DNA of 64,000 nt from Sphingomonas crusticola (GCF_003391115.1 NZ_QTJP01000001.1:310001-374000), one strand, 5' to 3'. Positions 37,130 through 46,015 are shown, numbered from the stretch's first letter. A program made the numbers and translations. The notes: a model not told the origin generated them from the letters alone.

Positions 37130-40100
37130 TTAGCTGACCAGCGCCAGGCGGGGTGATTCGAGCGGTTCGAGCTGGACGCTGACGATACCCGGCATGCGTT
37201 CGATGGCTTCAACCAATTCGCCGTCGAGGCGATAATCGCGGCCGATGCGCAAGCGGGTCTGGGCGGTGCCGGCGGGGACGATCAGATGCACCTCGCCACG
37301 CCCGCCCTTGGCCTCACCCAAAGATGCGGCGAGCGTCGCGAGCGCGGTTTCGTCGGCGATCTCGATCTCCATGCGCAGGCGCGCATTGGAGGACAAACCG
37401 TCGAGCGGGCGCGCGGCGCGGACGGTGACGCGCGGGGTTTCCTCGCCGGGACGTTTGTCGACCTCGACCGACAGCAAGAGGCAGGCGCCGGCGCGCGCGG
37501 CGCTCTCCATCGCGGTGGCCGCTTCCTCGTCGAAAGCGCTGGCGATGAACTGGCCCGAAGCGTCGGAACAGGTCGCCAGCAGATAGCGGTTGCCGCGCGC
37601 GGACGTCCGCCAGCGCGCTTCCTCGACCAAAGCCGCCATGCGCAAGGTCGCACGCGGCACCGGCCGGCCACGTTCGTCGCGATCGGGCTCGGACGGGGCG
37701 CCCATCTGGCCGAGCTGCTCGAACGTGCGCACGCCTTCGCTTCTTGCGACATGGCGGTAACGATCGGTCGGATGTGCCGAGAAATAAAAGCCGAACGCTT
37801 CTTTCTCCGCCGACATGCGCTCGGCCACCGACCAGCGCGCGTCCTTCGGCAGGCGGATCGGCGGCACGCCGGCATTGGCTTCCCCGCCGAACAGGCCACC
37901 CTGCCCGCTGATGCGCGCATCATGCGCGCTGGCGGCATGGGCGAGGATCGTCTCGGCGGCGGCGAACACGGCCGCGCGGTCGGATACGAAGGCGTCGAAC
38001 GCTCCGGCGCCGGCCAGGCTTTCGAGCTGGCGGCGGTTCAACAGACGCGGATCGATGCGGTCGGCAAGGTCATCGAGGCTCTTGAACGGCCCGAACGCGC
38101 GCCGCTCCTCGACCAATTGCTCCATCGCCTTTTCGCCGACGCCCTTGAGCGCCCCCAGCGCATAGCGGACGGCGCCATCCTCCACGCTGAACTCGGCCTG
38201 CGACCGATTCGCGTCCGGGGGCAGCAATGTGACCGCCGAGCGCCGCATGTCATCGGCCCAGATGGCGAGCTTGTCGGTCAGGCTGAGGTCGTAGCACATC
38301 GACGCCGCGAAGAATTCGGGCTTGTGGTGTGCCTTGAGCCACGCCGTCTGATAGGCGAGCAAAGCGTAAGCGGCGGCGTGGCTCTTGTTGAAGCCATAGC
38401 CCGCAAATTTGTCGATCAAGTCGAACAGCTCGTTCGCCTTGGGCGGCGCGATATTGTTGGCAGCGCAGCCATCGATGAAGCGCTGGCGCTGCGCGTCCAT
38501 TTCCGCCTGGATCTTCTTGCCCATCGCACGCCGCAGCAGATCGGCCTCGCCCAGGCTGTAGCCGGCGAGGATCTGCGCCGCCTGCATCACCTGTTCCTGA
38601 TAGACGAAAATGCCGTAGGTTTCGGCGAGGATCGTCTCGAGCAGGGGATGCGGATATTCGATCTTCGCGCGCCCATTCTTGCGGTCGCCGAACATCGGAA
38701 TATTGTCCATCGGGCCCGGCCGGTAGAGTGAGACGAGCGCGATAATGTCGCCGAAACTGGTCGGGCGGACAGCGGAGAGCGTGCGGCGCATGCCTTCCGA
38801 TTCCAGCTGGAACACGCCGACCGTGTCGCCCTTCTGGAGCAAGGCATAGACCGCCGGATCATCAAGCTCGAGCGCGAGCAGATCGAGGGCGACGCCCTTG
38901 TCCGCCAGCATCTCGACCGCTTTCTGCAGCACTGACAGGGTCTTGAGCCCGAGAAAGTCGAACTTCACCAGGCCCGCGCTTTCGACATATTTCATGTCGA
39001 ACTGCGTTACCGGGAATTCGGAGCGGGGATCGCGGTAGAGCGGGACAAGCTGGTCGAGCGGACGATCGCCGATCACGACGCCGGCCGCATGGGTCGAGCT
39101 GTGGCGCGGTAGACCCTCCAGCTTCATCGCAAGGTCGATCAGCCGCTTGACCTGCTTGTCGGCCTTATATTCGGCGTGGAATTCGGAAACGCCGTTGAGC
39201 GCACGCTCCAGCGTCCAGGGATCGGTCGGATGGTTGGGAATGAGTTTTGCCAGGCGATCGACCTGGCCGTAGCTCATCTGCAGGACACGGCCGGTATCCT
39301 TGAGCACGGCGCGCGCCTTCAGCCGGCCGAAGGTGATGATCTGCGCGACATGGTCGCTGCCATATTTCTGCTGGACGTAGCTGATCACTTCGCCGCGCCG
39401 GGTTTCGCAGAAATCGATGTCGAAGTCGGGCATCGACACGCGCTCGGGGTTGAGAAAGCGTTCGAACAGCAACCCCAATTGCAGCGGATCGAGATCGGTG
39501 ATGGTCAGCGCCCAGGCGACGACCGAGCCGGCGCCCGATCCGCGGCCCGGCCCGACCGGTATGCCCTGCTCCTTGGCCCATTTGATGAAATCGGCGACGA
39601 TCAGGAAATAGCCCGGAAACCCCATCTGGATGATGACGTCGAGCTCGAACGTCAGCCGCTCGCGATAGGGCGCGCGGTCGGCGGTGGCGGTTGCAAGCTT
39701 GTCGAGCCGTGCCTCCAGCCCCGCCGCCGCGTCCCGGCGCAGCAATTCCGCCTCGGCAGCGGGATCGCCGGCAAGGCTCGGCAGGATCGGCTTGCGCTCC
39801 GGCGCCGCGATCGCACAGCGTTGCGCGACCACCAACGTATTTGCGATGGCTTCGGGCAGATCGGCGAACAATTCCGCCATGACGTCGGCCGGCTTGATCC
39901 ACGCCTCCGGCGAGGAGCGGGTGCGATCGTCCACCTCCAGATAGGAGGAGCTGGCGATGCACAACATGACGTCATGGGCGGCGTGGAAATCGGGCTCGGC
40001 AAAGCAGGCGGGATTGGTCGCGACCAGCGGCAGATCTCGCGCATAAGCGAGATCGATCAGCCCAGCCTCGGCCGCCTCCTCGATCGGATCGTCGCGGCGC

Positions 40101-40624
40101 GCCAGTTCGATATAGAGGCGGCCCGGGAACAGCGTCTCCAGCCGATCGAGATAGCGTTCGGCCTTGTCCTGCTGCCCTTCGGCGATCAGGCGGGCGAGCG
40201 CGCCCTCTGCGCTGCCGGTCAGCGCGATCAGGCCTTCGTTGCGCGCCGCCAGCGCCTCCAGCCCGACATGCGGATCCTCATGCTGCGGCCGGTCGAGATG
40301 AGCGGCGGAGACGAGCGCGCACAGATTGTCGTAGCCGGTCTGGTCCTGCGCATAGAGCGGCAGCCAGTCGATCTGCGGCGTCTTGCCCTCCGCCCCGCCC
40401 GGCCGGGCGACGCCGAGCAAGGCACCCACGATCGGCTGGACACCGGCCTTCTTGGCGGCATCGCCGAACGCCATCGTGCCATAGAGACCGTTACGATCCG
40501 TGATCGCGGCGGCCGGAAAGCCGAGCTTGCGCGCACGGGCGGCAATCGCCTTGGGATCAATCGCGCCTTCGAGCATGGTGAAGGCCGAAAAGATGCGCAG
40601 CGGCACGAAGCGGGAAGCGGCCAT
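37130..40624 (-). CDS. dnaE: DNA polymerase III subunit alpha (replicative DnaE)
   Basis: This 1164-aa polymerase has an N-terminal PHP domain, a C-family polymerase core with the catalytic Asp pair in MPDFDIDFCETRRG, and PGRGSGAGSVVAW and HAAGVVIGD segments. HhH and OB-type regions follow (VTVRAARPLDG near 1090). The N-terminal PHP histidines usual in FVHLRVHS are replaced (FVPLRIFSAF), so that metal site looks inactive. Length and domains fit the replicative enzyme rather than the mutagenic DnaE2. It converges on the radical SAM gene. Confidence 0.95.
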   Translation of the reverse strand: MAASRFVPLRIFSAFTMLEGAIDPKAIAARARKLGFPAAAITDRNGLYGTMAFGDAAKKAGVQPIVGALLGVARPGGAEGKTPQIDWLPLYAQDQTGYDNLCALVSAAHLDRPQHEDPHVGLEALAARNEGLIALTGSAEGALARLIAEGQQDKAERYLDRLETLFPGRLYIELARRDDPIEEAAEAGLIDLAYARDLPLVATNPACFAEPDFHAAHDVMLCIASSSYLEVDDRTRSSPEAWIKPADVMAELFADLPEAIANTLVVAQRCAIAAPERKPILPSLAGDPAAEAELLRRDAAAGLEARLDKLATATADRAPYRERLTFELDVIIQMGFPGYFLIVADFIKWAKEQGIPVGPGRGSGAGSVVAWALTITDLDPLQLGLLFERFLNPERVSMPDFDIDFCETRRGEVISYVQQKYGSDHVAQIITFGRLKARAVLKDTGRVLQMSYGQVDRLAKLIPNHPTDPWTLERALNGVSEFHAEYKADKQVKRLIDLAMKLEGLPRHSSTHAAGVVIGDRPLDQLVPLYRDPRSEFPVTQFDMKYVESAGLVKFDFLGLKTLSVLQKAVEMLADKGVALDLLALELDDPAVYALLQKGDTVGVFQLESEGMRRTLSAVRPTSFGDIIALVSLYRPGPMDNIPMFGDRKNGRAKIEYPHPLLETILAETYGIFVYQEQVMQAAQILAGYSLGEADLLRRAMGKKIQAEMDAQRQRFIDGCAANNIAPPKANELFDLIDKFAGYGFNKSHAAAYALLAYQTAWLKAHHKPEFFAASMCYDLSLTDKLAIWADDMRRSAVTLLPPDANRSQAEFSVEDGAVRYALGALKGVGEKAMEQLVEERRAFGPFKSLDDLADRIDPRLLNRRQLESLAGAGAFDAFVSDRAAVFAAAETILAHAASAHDARISGQGGLFGGEANAGVPPIRLPKDARWSVAERMSAEKEAFGFYFSAHPTDRYRHVARSEGVRTFEQLGQMGAPSEPDRDERGRPVPRATLRMAALVEEARWRTSARGNRYLLATCSDASGQFIASAFDEEAATAMESAARAGACLLLSVEVDKRPGEETPRVTVRAARPLDGLSSNARLRMEIEIADETALATLAASLGEAKGGRGEVHLIVPAGTAQTRLRIGRDYRLDGELVEAIERMPGIVSVQLEPLESPRLALVS

Positions 40625-40696
40625 ACCCCTATCTATGCAGCCGGTGCGACGAGGGAAAGCACCACAAGGCTTCTATCCACAGTTAAGATCGGGTTG

Positions 40697-41323
40697 CTAA
40701 CCGACACCGGTATTGGCGCCTTCCTCGGCCTGGAAGCGCAGCCCGTCCACGAGCAGCACCACCATGCGCCGCGCTTGGGCCGCGTCGCCGTCACTTGCAG
40801 GAGCGGCAAGCCGCAACGTCGCCAGCAGCAATTCGCCGGCATCGACGCCGGGGCGAATCGCGCCGGCCGAGGCGGCGGCGTCGAGCAAATGGGCCAAGGC
40901 GGGGGTGAGCTGGCCCAATACATAGTCCGGAAGTGCCTGATAGGCCGGGTCCCCGGAATGGAGCGCAGCGCCCAGGCCTCGCTTGGTCGCGACGAAATCC
41001 ACCAGACGCTGCACCCAGGACGCCAGTGCGTCTGCCGGCTTCTGTGAGGCAGCCAGCGTCGTTGCCGCCGCCACGCATGCATCGACCTCGCGCTGGATGA
41101 TCGCTTTGATGAGATCCGATCGCTGCGGGAAGTGCCGATATATGGTCCCGACGCCGACGCCCGCCTCCCTGGCGATGGTCCGCATCGGCGCGTCCACGCC
41201 GGCCCCGGCGAAGACCGTCATCGCCGCGCGCAGAAGCGCGTCGACGTTGCGACGGGCGTCGGCCCGCACGGGGCGCTCGTGTCCGCTCGCAGCCTCCGGC
41301 AGGTGAATCTCGCGCGTGCCCAC
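40697..41323 (-). CDS. TetR family transcriptional regulator
   Basis: This 208-aa regulator has an N-terminal HTH (MRTIAREAGVGVGTIYRHFPQRSDLIKAI at about 46-75, quoted across its length) and a variable helical ligand domain. It starts with GTG at 41323. It is divergent from an aldo/keto reductase gene. Two 17-bp operators of one pattern lie between them, so it very likely represses itself and the reductase gene in response to an unknown compound. Confidence 0.9.
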   Translation of the reverse strand: MGTREIHLPEAASGHERPVRADARRNVDALLRAAMTVFAGAGVDAPMRTIAREAGVGVGTIYRHFPQRSDLIKAIIQREVDACVAAATTLAASQKPADALASWVQRLVDFVATKRGLGAALHSGDPAYQALPDYVLGQLTPALAHLLDAAASAGAIRPGVDAGELLLATLRLAAPASDGDAAQARRMVVLLVDGLRFQAEEGANTGVG

Positions 41324-41340
41324 TCAACGCCCCTTGATAA

Positions 41341-41378
41341 ACGGAACAATGTTCCGTATAAACGGACAGCAGTTCCGT
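41341..41378. promoter_or_regulatory. Tandem TetR operators ACGGA-N7-TCCGT
   Basis: ACGGA-ACAATGT-TCCGT (41341-41357) and ACGGA-CAGCAGT-TCCGT (41362-41378) are two 17-bp palindromic sites of the same form. The first is nearly perfect (one central base). Their centres are 21 bp apart, two DNA turns, so two dimers would bind the same face. They fill the 110-bp gap between the TetR and aldo/keto reductase genes. Confidence 0.75.
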
Positions 41379-41433
41379 TTCGGCTGGTAAGCCACTTTTC
41401 GGACGTGCGCCAGACTATTTCCAGGAGATTGAT

Positions 41434-42468
41434 ATGCAATACCGCCCGCTCGGCCGAACCGGCATCAAGGTCAGCCCCTACTGCCTGGGCGCGATGATGT
41501 TCGGAAAGCTCGCCAATCCCGATCACGAGGAGTGCGTCCGCATCATCCACAAGGCGCTCGATGCCGGCATCAACTTCCTCGACACGGCCGATATGTATAG
41601 CCAGGGCGAGTCAGAGGAGATCGTCGGCAAGGCGTTGAAGGGGCGGCGCGACGGGGTGGTGCTCGCCACCAAGGCTTTCCACCCGATGAGCGAGGACCCG
41701 AACGCACGCGGCACGTCACGGCGCTGGCTGACACGCGCGGTGGAGGATTCTTTGCGCCGGCTCGGGACCGACTATATCGACCTCTACCAGGTTCATCGTC
41801 CGACGCCGGACACCGACGTCGAGGAGACGTTGTCGGTGCTCACCGACCTCATGCGCGAGGGCAAGGTCCGTGCGATCGGCGCGTCGACCTATCCCGCGTC
41901 GGACATCGTGGAGGCACAATGGGTCGCAGAACGCCGCGGTCTCGCGCGCTTCCGCACCGAACAACCGCCATATTCAATCCTCAACCGGTCGATCGAGCGC
42001 GAGGTGCTTCCTACCTGCCAGCGCTATGGCATGGGCGTGATGGCGTGGAGCCCACTCGCCAAGGGCATGCTTACCGGCAAATATCGTAAAGGCGCGCCCC
42101 TGCCGGACACATTGCGCGCGCGATACATGCCCAAGGCGATGGCGGACGAAGGGAGTCTCGACAAAGTCGAGCAGCTGATCCCGCTGGCGCAGGAGGCCGG
42201 CCTTTCGCTCATACATATGGCGCTCGCCTTCGTGATCGCGCACCCCGCGCTGACCTCGGCAATTATCGGACCGCGCACGATGGAGCAGCTGGACGGTCTG
42301 CTCTCCGGAGTCGACGTCGCGTTGAGCGACGAGCTCCTCGATCGGATCGACGAGATCGTGCCGCCCGGCCGGGACATCGCGCCGCTGGAAGGCGCCGCCT
42401 ATCTGCCACCATCCCTCACGCAGCCGACGCTGCGTCGGCGGCCGATCACGGAGCGGGCTGCCGCCTGA
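41434..42468 (+). CDS. Aldo/keto reductase
   Basis: This 344-aa NADPH-dependent reductase has a TIM-barrel fold. The catalytic set is visible: Asp and Tyr in FLDTADMYSQGESEEIVG, Lys in VLATKAF, His in LYQVHRP. AIIGPRTMEQLD is the C-terminal cofactor segment. It starts MQYRPLGRTGIKVS after CAGGAG. Divergent TetR control points to a role with a specific toxic aldehyde, quinone or drug; the substrate is unknown. Confidence 0.92.
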   Translation: MQYRPLGRTGIKVSPYCLGAMMFGKLANPDHEECVRIIHKALDAGINFLDTADMYSQGESEEIVGKALKGRRDGVVLATKAFHPMSEDPNARGTSRRWLTRAVEDSLRRLGTDYIDLYQVHRPTPDTDVEETLSVLTDLMREGKVRAIGASTYPASDIVEAQWVAERRGLARFRTEQPPYSILNRSIEREVLPTCQRYGMGVMAWSPLAKGMLTGKYRKGAPLPDTLRARYMPKAMADEGSLDKVEQLIPLAQEAGLSLIHMALAFVIAHPALTSAIIGPRTMEQLDGLLSGVDVALSDELLDRIDEIVPPGRDIAPLEGAAYLPPSLTQPTLRRRPITERAAA

Positions 42469-42538
42469 GACGTCGCTGCCGGGCTGGGCCGGACTGCCGT
42501 GAACGCACCGCCCCAACGCGGACCACTCCGTTTTTGCC

Positions 42539-42558
42539 ACCCGGCCTCGACCCGGGGT
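42539..42558 (+). repeat. Palindromic repeat, family B copy 1
   Basis: ACCCGG-CCTCGAC-CCGGGGT followed by a CGCTTAT tract. The same sequence with few changes lies in opposite orientation at 44683-44703, on the other side of the AI-2E transporter gene. It may end aldo/keto reductase transcripts. The rest of the 271-bp gap up to 42740 holds no gene that I can see. Confidence 0.5.
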
Positions 42559-42739
42559 CGCGCTTATCGGGGCGGAGCGTTTACAGTCGCGATGGAGATC
42601 TCCCGGACGAGGTCACCCAGTTGATTAGAACCAGATTTGCGGCCCCATCCAGCTGCTACCCATATCGCAGCAAGTCTTTATAAGAGGTGAGGAATGCGCG
42701 ATCTCGTAAGGATCGCGGCGAAGGAGAGCGGGCACAAAT

Positions 42740-44614
42740 ATGCTGATGTCGCCCGATAGGAAGAATGGCCCTCTCCCTCCACATCGGCGCGGACCCGCCA
42801 ATCGTCGCGTATTGTCCGAACTGGGGCCGCTGGTACCGTGGATGATCGGTACGATAGCGGCATGTTGGCTCTACTTCGGCCGCACTGTCCTGATCCCGCT
42901 TACGCTCGCCATATTGCTGTCTTTCCTGCTCGCGCCGATCGTTGGCGGCTTTCGCCGGTTGCGCCTGCCCCGCACCCTCTCCGTCCTGCTGGCGGTGGCG
43001 CTGGCGCTGGGAGGCATGGGCGTCACGGGCGCGGTGATCGTCAGCCAGGCGTCCACGCTCAGCGAAGACGCACCAGCCTATGCGGAGCGGATCTCCGGGA
43101 AGGTGGCGAGCGCGCGTGCGAATATCGAGCGCAGGCTCAGTTTCCTCACGCGTGAAAGCGGCAAGGGAGGAAGCGGACATCGCAAGGCGCAGCGTGCGCG
43201 CGAGCAGGGCGTGCAGCAATTATCCGGCCGGCCAGCCGGCAATGCGATCCCGGTCGAGGTCCACGATCCGCCACCCACAGCGATCGCCGAAATCCGCAAC
43301 GTCGTCCTGCCTGCGCTCGCCCCCGTGGAGACTGCACTGATCGTCATGGTGGTGACGATCTTCATCCTGTTTCAAAAAGAGGATCTACGCGATCGCCTGA
43401 TCCGCCTCATGGGGTCGGCCGATCTGCATCGATCCACTGTCGCGCTGACCGATGGAGCGCAACGCCTGAGCCGTTATTTCCTGTCGCAGTTCGTCGTTAA
43501 TTGCGGGTTCGGCGCGATCATCTGGGGCGGATTGTTCGCGCTCGGTGTGCCATCGCCCGGCCTGTGGGGGATTTTGGCGGGGCTGCTGCGCTTCGTGCCC
43601 TATGTTGGCAGTCTCGTCGCCGCGATCGGCCCGCTTGGTTTGGCGGCGGCGATCGATCCAGGTTGGAGCCTGATCATCTGGGTCGCCTTGCTGTTCCTGA
43701 TCGTGGAGCCGATCATCGGCTACGCCATCGAACCCCTGCTCTATGGCCATTCAACGGGGCTATCGCCGGTGTCGGTGGTCGTCGCGGCCTTATTCTGGAC
43801 GTGGATCTGGGGACCGATCGGGCTAGTCCTGTCCATGCCGCTCACGCTCATGCTGGTCGTGCTTGGCCGTCATGTCCCGGCATTCGAATTTTTCGACATC
43901 ATGCTGGGGGACAGGCCGGCGCTCTCCCCCGCAGAGACCTTTTATCAGCGCGCACTGGCCGGCCACGCGGAGGACGCGCTGGAGCAGGCGGAAGATCTGC
44001 TCGACAGCATGCCACTCGCCACCTTTTATGACGAGGTTGTGCTCGCCGGATTGCGGCTGGCAGCGGCCGATGTCGATCGGGGGGCGGTCCTGCGCTCAGC
44101 AATGCCCGCGATCTGTGAGGCCACGATCGACATGATCACCACGCTGGCCGATCATGAGGATGTGGCCGGGGACACATCCTCAGACAGCATCCCCACAAAC
44201 TGGGCCGAGCTCCGTGGCCGCCGCGTAATCTGCGTGCCGGGCTCGGGCCCGCTCGATGCGGCCGTGGCGATGATGGCCGCGCAGTTGCTGCGCCGCGCCG
44301 GCTGCGAAGTGGCAGAGCAATCGCGCGATGAGTTGCGCCGCGTCGCCGGCGCGCCGGAACCCGTCGAGGCGGAGATCATCTGCCTACTCGGCCTGTTCGA
44401 TGCGCGCGGATCAGCCCGAATGAAGCGGATCGCGGGTTCCATCGAAGAGCGGTTCGCGTCGGTTAAAGTCGTAATCGGGGTCCAGCGGGCGGTCGAGCGG
44501 ATACCCCCGGTCGATCATCCCGAAGACGTGCTGCCCTTCTCGCTGACGGAATTGGCACCGCTGCTCCAGGCCGCGATGCTGGAACAGCCGCCGCGCCCCA
44601 ACGCTTCGGTGTAG
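42740..44614 (+). CDS. AI-2E family transporter with C-terminal soluble extension
   Basis: This 624-aa protein has the TqsA/PerM-type membrane region: paired N-terminal helices, a large soluble insert (about 110-185), then several helices including FVPYVGSLVAAIGPL and IEPLLYGHSTGLSP. From about residue 390 a 230-residue cytoplasmic extension follows. It begins with helices (FYQRALAGHAEDALEQAEDL) and ends in an alpha/beta part (VICVPGSGPLDAAVAMMAAQLLRR). That extension resembles the helical-cap plus Rossmann arrangement of B12-binding modules, but it lacks a DxHxxG motif. AAGGAG precedes the ATG. Transport substrate unknown. Confidence 0.85.
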   Translation: MLMSPDRKNGPLPPHRRGPANRRVLSELGPLVPWMIGTIAACWLYFGRTVLIPLTLAILLSFLLAPIVGGFRRLRLPRTLSVLLAVALALGGMGVTGAVIVSQASTLSEDAPAYAERISGKVASARANIERRLSFLTRESGKGGSGHRKAQRAREQGVQQLSGRPAGNAIPVEVHDPPPTAIAEIRNVVLPALAPVETALIVMVVTIFILFQKEDLRDRLIRLMGSADLHRSTVALTDGAQRLSRYFLSQFVVNCGFGAIIWGGLFALGVPSPGLWGILAGLLRFVPYVGSLVAAIGPLGLAAAIDPGWSLIIWVALLFLIVEPIIGYAIEPLLYGHSTGLSPVSVVVAALFWTWIWGPIGLVLSMPLTLMLVVLGRHVPAFEFFDIMLGDRPALSPAETFYQRALAGHAEDALEQAEDLLDSMPLATFYDEVVLAGLRLAAADVDRGAVLRSAMPAICEATIDMITTLADHEDVAGDTSSDSIPTNWAELRGRRVICVPGSGPLDAAVAMMAAQLLRRAGCEVAEQSRDELRRVAGAPEPVEAEIICLLGLFDARGSARMKRIAGSIEERFASVKVVIGVQRAVERIPPVDHPEDVLPFSLTELAPLLQAAMLEQPPRPNASV

Positions 44615-44682
44615 GGTTGCGGCAACCGACACATTTTCAAACGAGTTTGCGCGCCACCACCGGCGGGATTGACATAAGCGGA

Positions 44683-44703
44683 ACCCCGGTTTGAGGCCGG
44701 GGT
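44683..44703 (-). repeat. Palindromic repeat, family B copy 2
   Basis: ACCCCGG-TTTGAGG-CCGGGGT has perfect 7-bp arms. Read on the minus strand it matches the copy at 42539-42558, including the following CGCTTAT. It lies 68 bp after the AI-2E transporter stop and may act as its terminator. Confidence 0.55.
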
Positions 44704-44719
44704 CCCGGACGGGTGATGG

Positions 44720-44803
44720 CTAGGCGAGCCCGCCCGCGTGTAAGCGCACGACGCGATCCATGCGCTGGCGAGGTCCTTGTGGACCCGACGATGCGGATAC
44801 CGC
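44720..44803 (-). pseudogene. Decayed fragment of a lolD-type ATPase 3' end
   Basis: On the minus strand positions 44764-44720 read RMDRVVRLHAGGLA-stop, against [14 protein letters not shown]-stop at the end of intact lolD (11 of 14 residues). At DNA level 37 of 45 bases match 45344-45388, in the same orientation. Similarity continues weakly to about 44803 with small indels that shift the frame. Most substitutions are at silent or conservative positions, so this is an old coding copy, not a recent duplication. It marks a past insertion or duplication at the lolD 3' end. Confidence 0.65.
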
Positions 44804-44846
44804 CGTCGCCATTGCGCCCAATTGGCGCAGGGGCCATCACGGGAGG

Positions 44847-45188
44847 ATGGCATGGATAGCGAAGCCGGGTTCCGCTGAGGACAAGTTCAATCGTTGGTCC
44901 GAGCGCGTCGGGCCGACGCGCATCCTGCTATGGCTATCGACGCTGTTTAGCATTGTTATCGCATGGAGCGTATTCGAGATCGTCATCCCCAAGTGGCGTA
45001 TTCTCGCCATTATACCGCTGTTCTATGCGGCGGGCGCCCTAGCTACCGCCCGGTATTTCAGGAGGGTGGACAAACCAGGCTGGTTGGCACGCGCCGTGTC
45101 GATCTTTTTCCTAATGCCGATCATACTTCACATCGCCAAAAGCGTTGGCGTCACCGACATCGTCGCGTCAATCTTGCAGCGCTTCTGA
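44847..45188 (+). CDS. Small polytopic membrane protein, unknown function
   Basis: This 113-aa protein has a hydrophilic start (MAWIAKPGSAEDKFNRWSE) and three hydrophobic segments: LLWLSTLFSIVIAWSVFEIV, ILAIIPLFYAAGALATA and AVSIFFLMPIILHIAKSVG. Base composition is visibly lower in GC than the neighbours. GGGAGG abuts the ATG, too close for a normal site. An in-frame ATG at 44760 would add 29 residues, but these lie within the lolD-like remnant. It sits between that remnant and intact lolD. Family not recognised. Confidence 0.5.
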   Translation: MAWIAKPGSAEDKFNRWSERVGPTRILLWLSTLFSIVIAWSVFEIVIPKWRILAIIPLFYAAGALATARYFRRVDKPGWLARAVSIFFLMPIILHIAKSVGVTDIVASILQRF

Positions 45189-45343
45189 GCGCTCGGCGGC
45201 TTCTTCCCCCTTGTTGGGGTGTGCCACTCTTCTTCGCTGCTGCGTCATTCGGCAGGACACCAAGAAAGCGCCCCCCGCTCGAGTTCGCGCTAGCTAGGAA
45301 GGCAGCTAATCGCCGCGTAGCGGCGGTGCAGTTCCCCGCCGCC

Positions 45344-46015
45344 TCAGGCGAGCACGCCCTCGTGCAAGCGCAGGACACGGTCCATGCGGGCGGCGAGCCG
45401 TTCGTTGTGGGTGGCGACGAGCGCGGCGGCGCCTTCCTCGCGTACCAGCCGCAGGAATTCGCCGAGGACGCGATCGGCGGTAGCTTCGTCGAGATTGCCG
45501 GTCGGCTCGTCGGCCAGCACCAAGGCCGGCCGGTTGGCGAGCGCGCGGGCGACGGCGACCCGCTGCTGTTCGCCCCCCGAAAGCTGCGACGGGCGGTGAT
45601 CGAGCCGTTCCGCCAAGCCCAGCGCACTCAACAGGCTCTTCGCGCGCCCCCCTGCCCCATCGGGTGCGGCACCGCGGATGAGCTGGGGGAGGACCACATT
45701 CTCCTCGGCCGTAAAATCGGGAAGCAGGTGATGGAATTGATAGACGAAACCGATCGCATCGCGGCGCAGGCGGGTGCGGCCATTGTCGTCGAGCTGACTC
45801 GCCTCCTCGCCCCCAATGCGGATCGAGCCGGAGAAGCCGCCTTCGAGCAATCCAACCGCCTGCAATAGCGTCGACTTGCCCGAGCCCGAGGGGCCGAGCA
45901 GCGCAACGATCTCGCCTTGGGCGAGCGCCAGATCGACGCCGCGCAGCACTTCGATCGTGCGGTCGCCTTGCACGAAGGCACGGCTCAGCCCTGCGACGAC
46001 GAGCGGATCACTCAT
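45344..46015 (-). CDS. lolD: Lipoprotein-releasing system ATPase LolD
   Basis: This 223-aa ABC ATPase energises release of lipoproteins from the inner membrane. Walker A is [14 protein letters not shown], the signature [15 protein letters not shown], and Walker [14 protein letters not shown]. The ATG at 46015 overlaps the permease stop by 8 bp, so the order is permease then ATPase. A degenerate copy of its 3' end lies about 620 bp further along at 44720. Confidence 0.94.
   Translation of the reverse strand: MSDPLVVAGLSRAFVQGDRTIEVLRGVDLALAQGEIVALLGPSGSGKSTLLQAVGLLEGGFSGSIRIGGEEASQLDDNGRTRLRRDAIGFVYQFHHLLPDFTAEENVVLPQLIRGAAPDGAGGRAKSLLSALGLAERLDHRPSQLSGGEQQRVAVARALANRPALVLADEPTGNLDEATADRVLGEFLRLVREEGAAALVATHNERLAARMDRVLRLHEGVLA

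Noticed and set aside
40673-40681. CTATCCACA upstream of dnaE, close to a DnaA box
   Set aside because: A single site with one mismatch and no AT-rich region or cluster of boxes, so it is not evidence for an origin or DnaA control.
39176-41047. Plus-strand open frame of 623 codons opposite dnaE
   Set aside because: It is a shadow of dnaE and the TetR gene in reverse, with no motifs and no ribosome binding site. Similar long shadows opposite the RNA methyltransferase, nnr and ispDF genes were also dropped.
41343-41354. GAAC...GTTC palindrome resembling a Gram-positive LexA (DinR) box
   Set aside because: The spacing is 3 nt rather than 4, the lineage uses direct GTTC-N7-GTTC repeats, and the site is better explained as one of two matching TetR operators.
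42469-42739. Search for a gene or stress-sigma promoter in the 271-bp gap before the AI-2E transporter
   Set aside because: Only the palindrome at 42539 and a ribosome binding site at the end are visible; no GGAAC-N16/17-CGTT type motif or coding frame with support was found.
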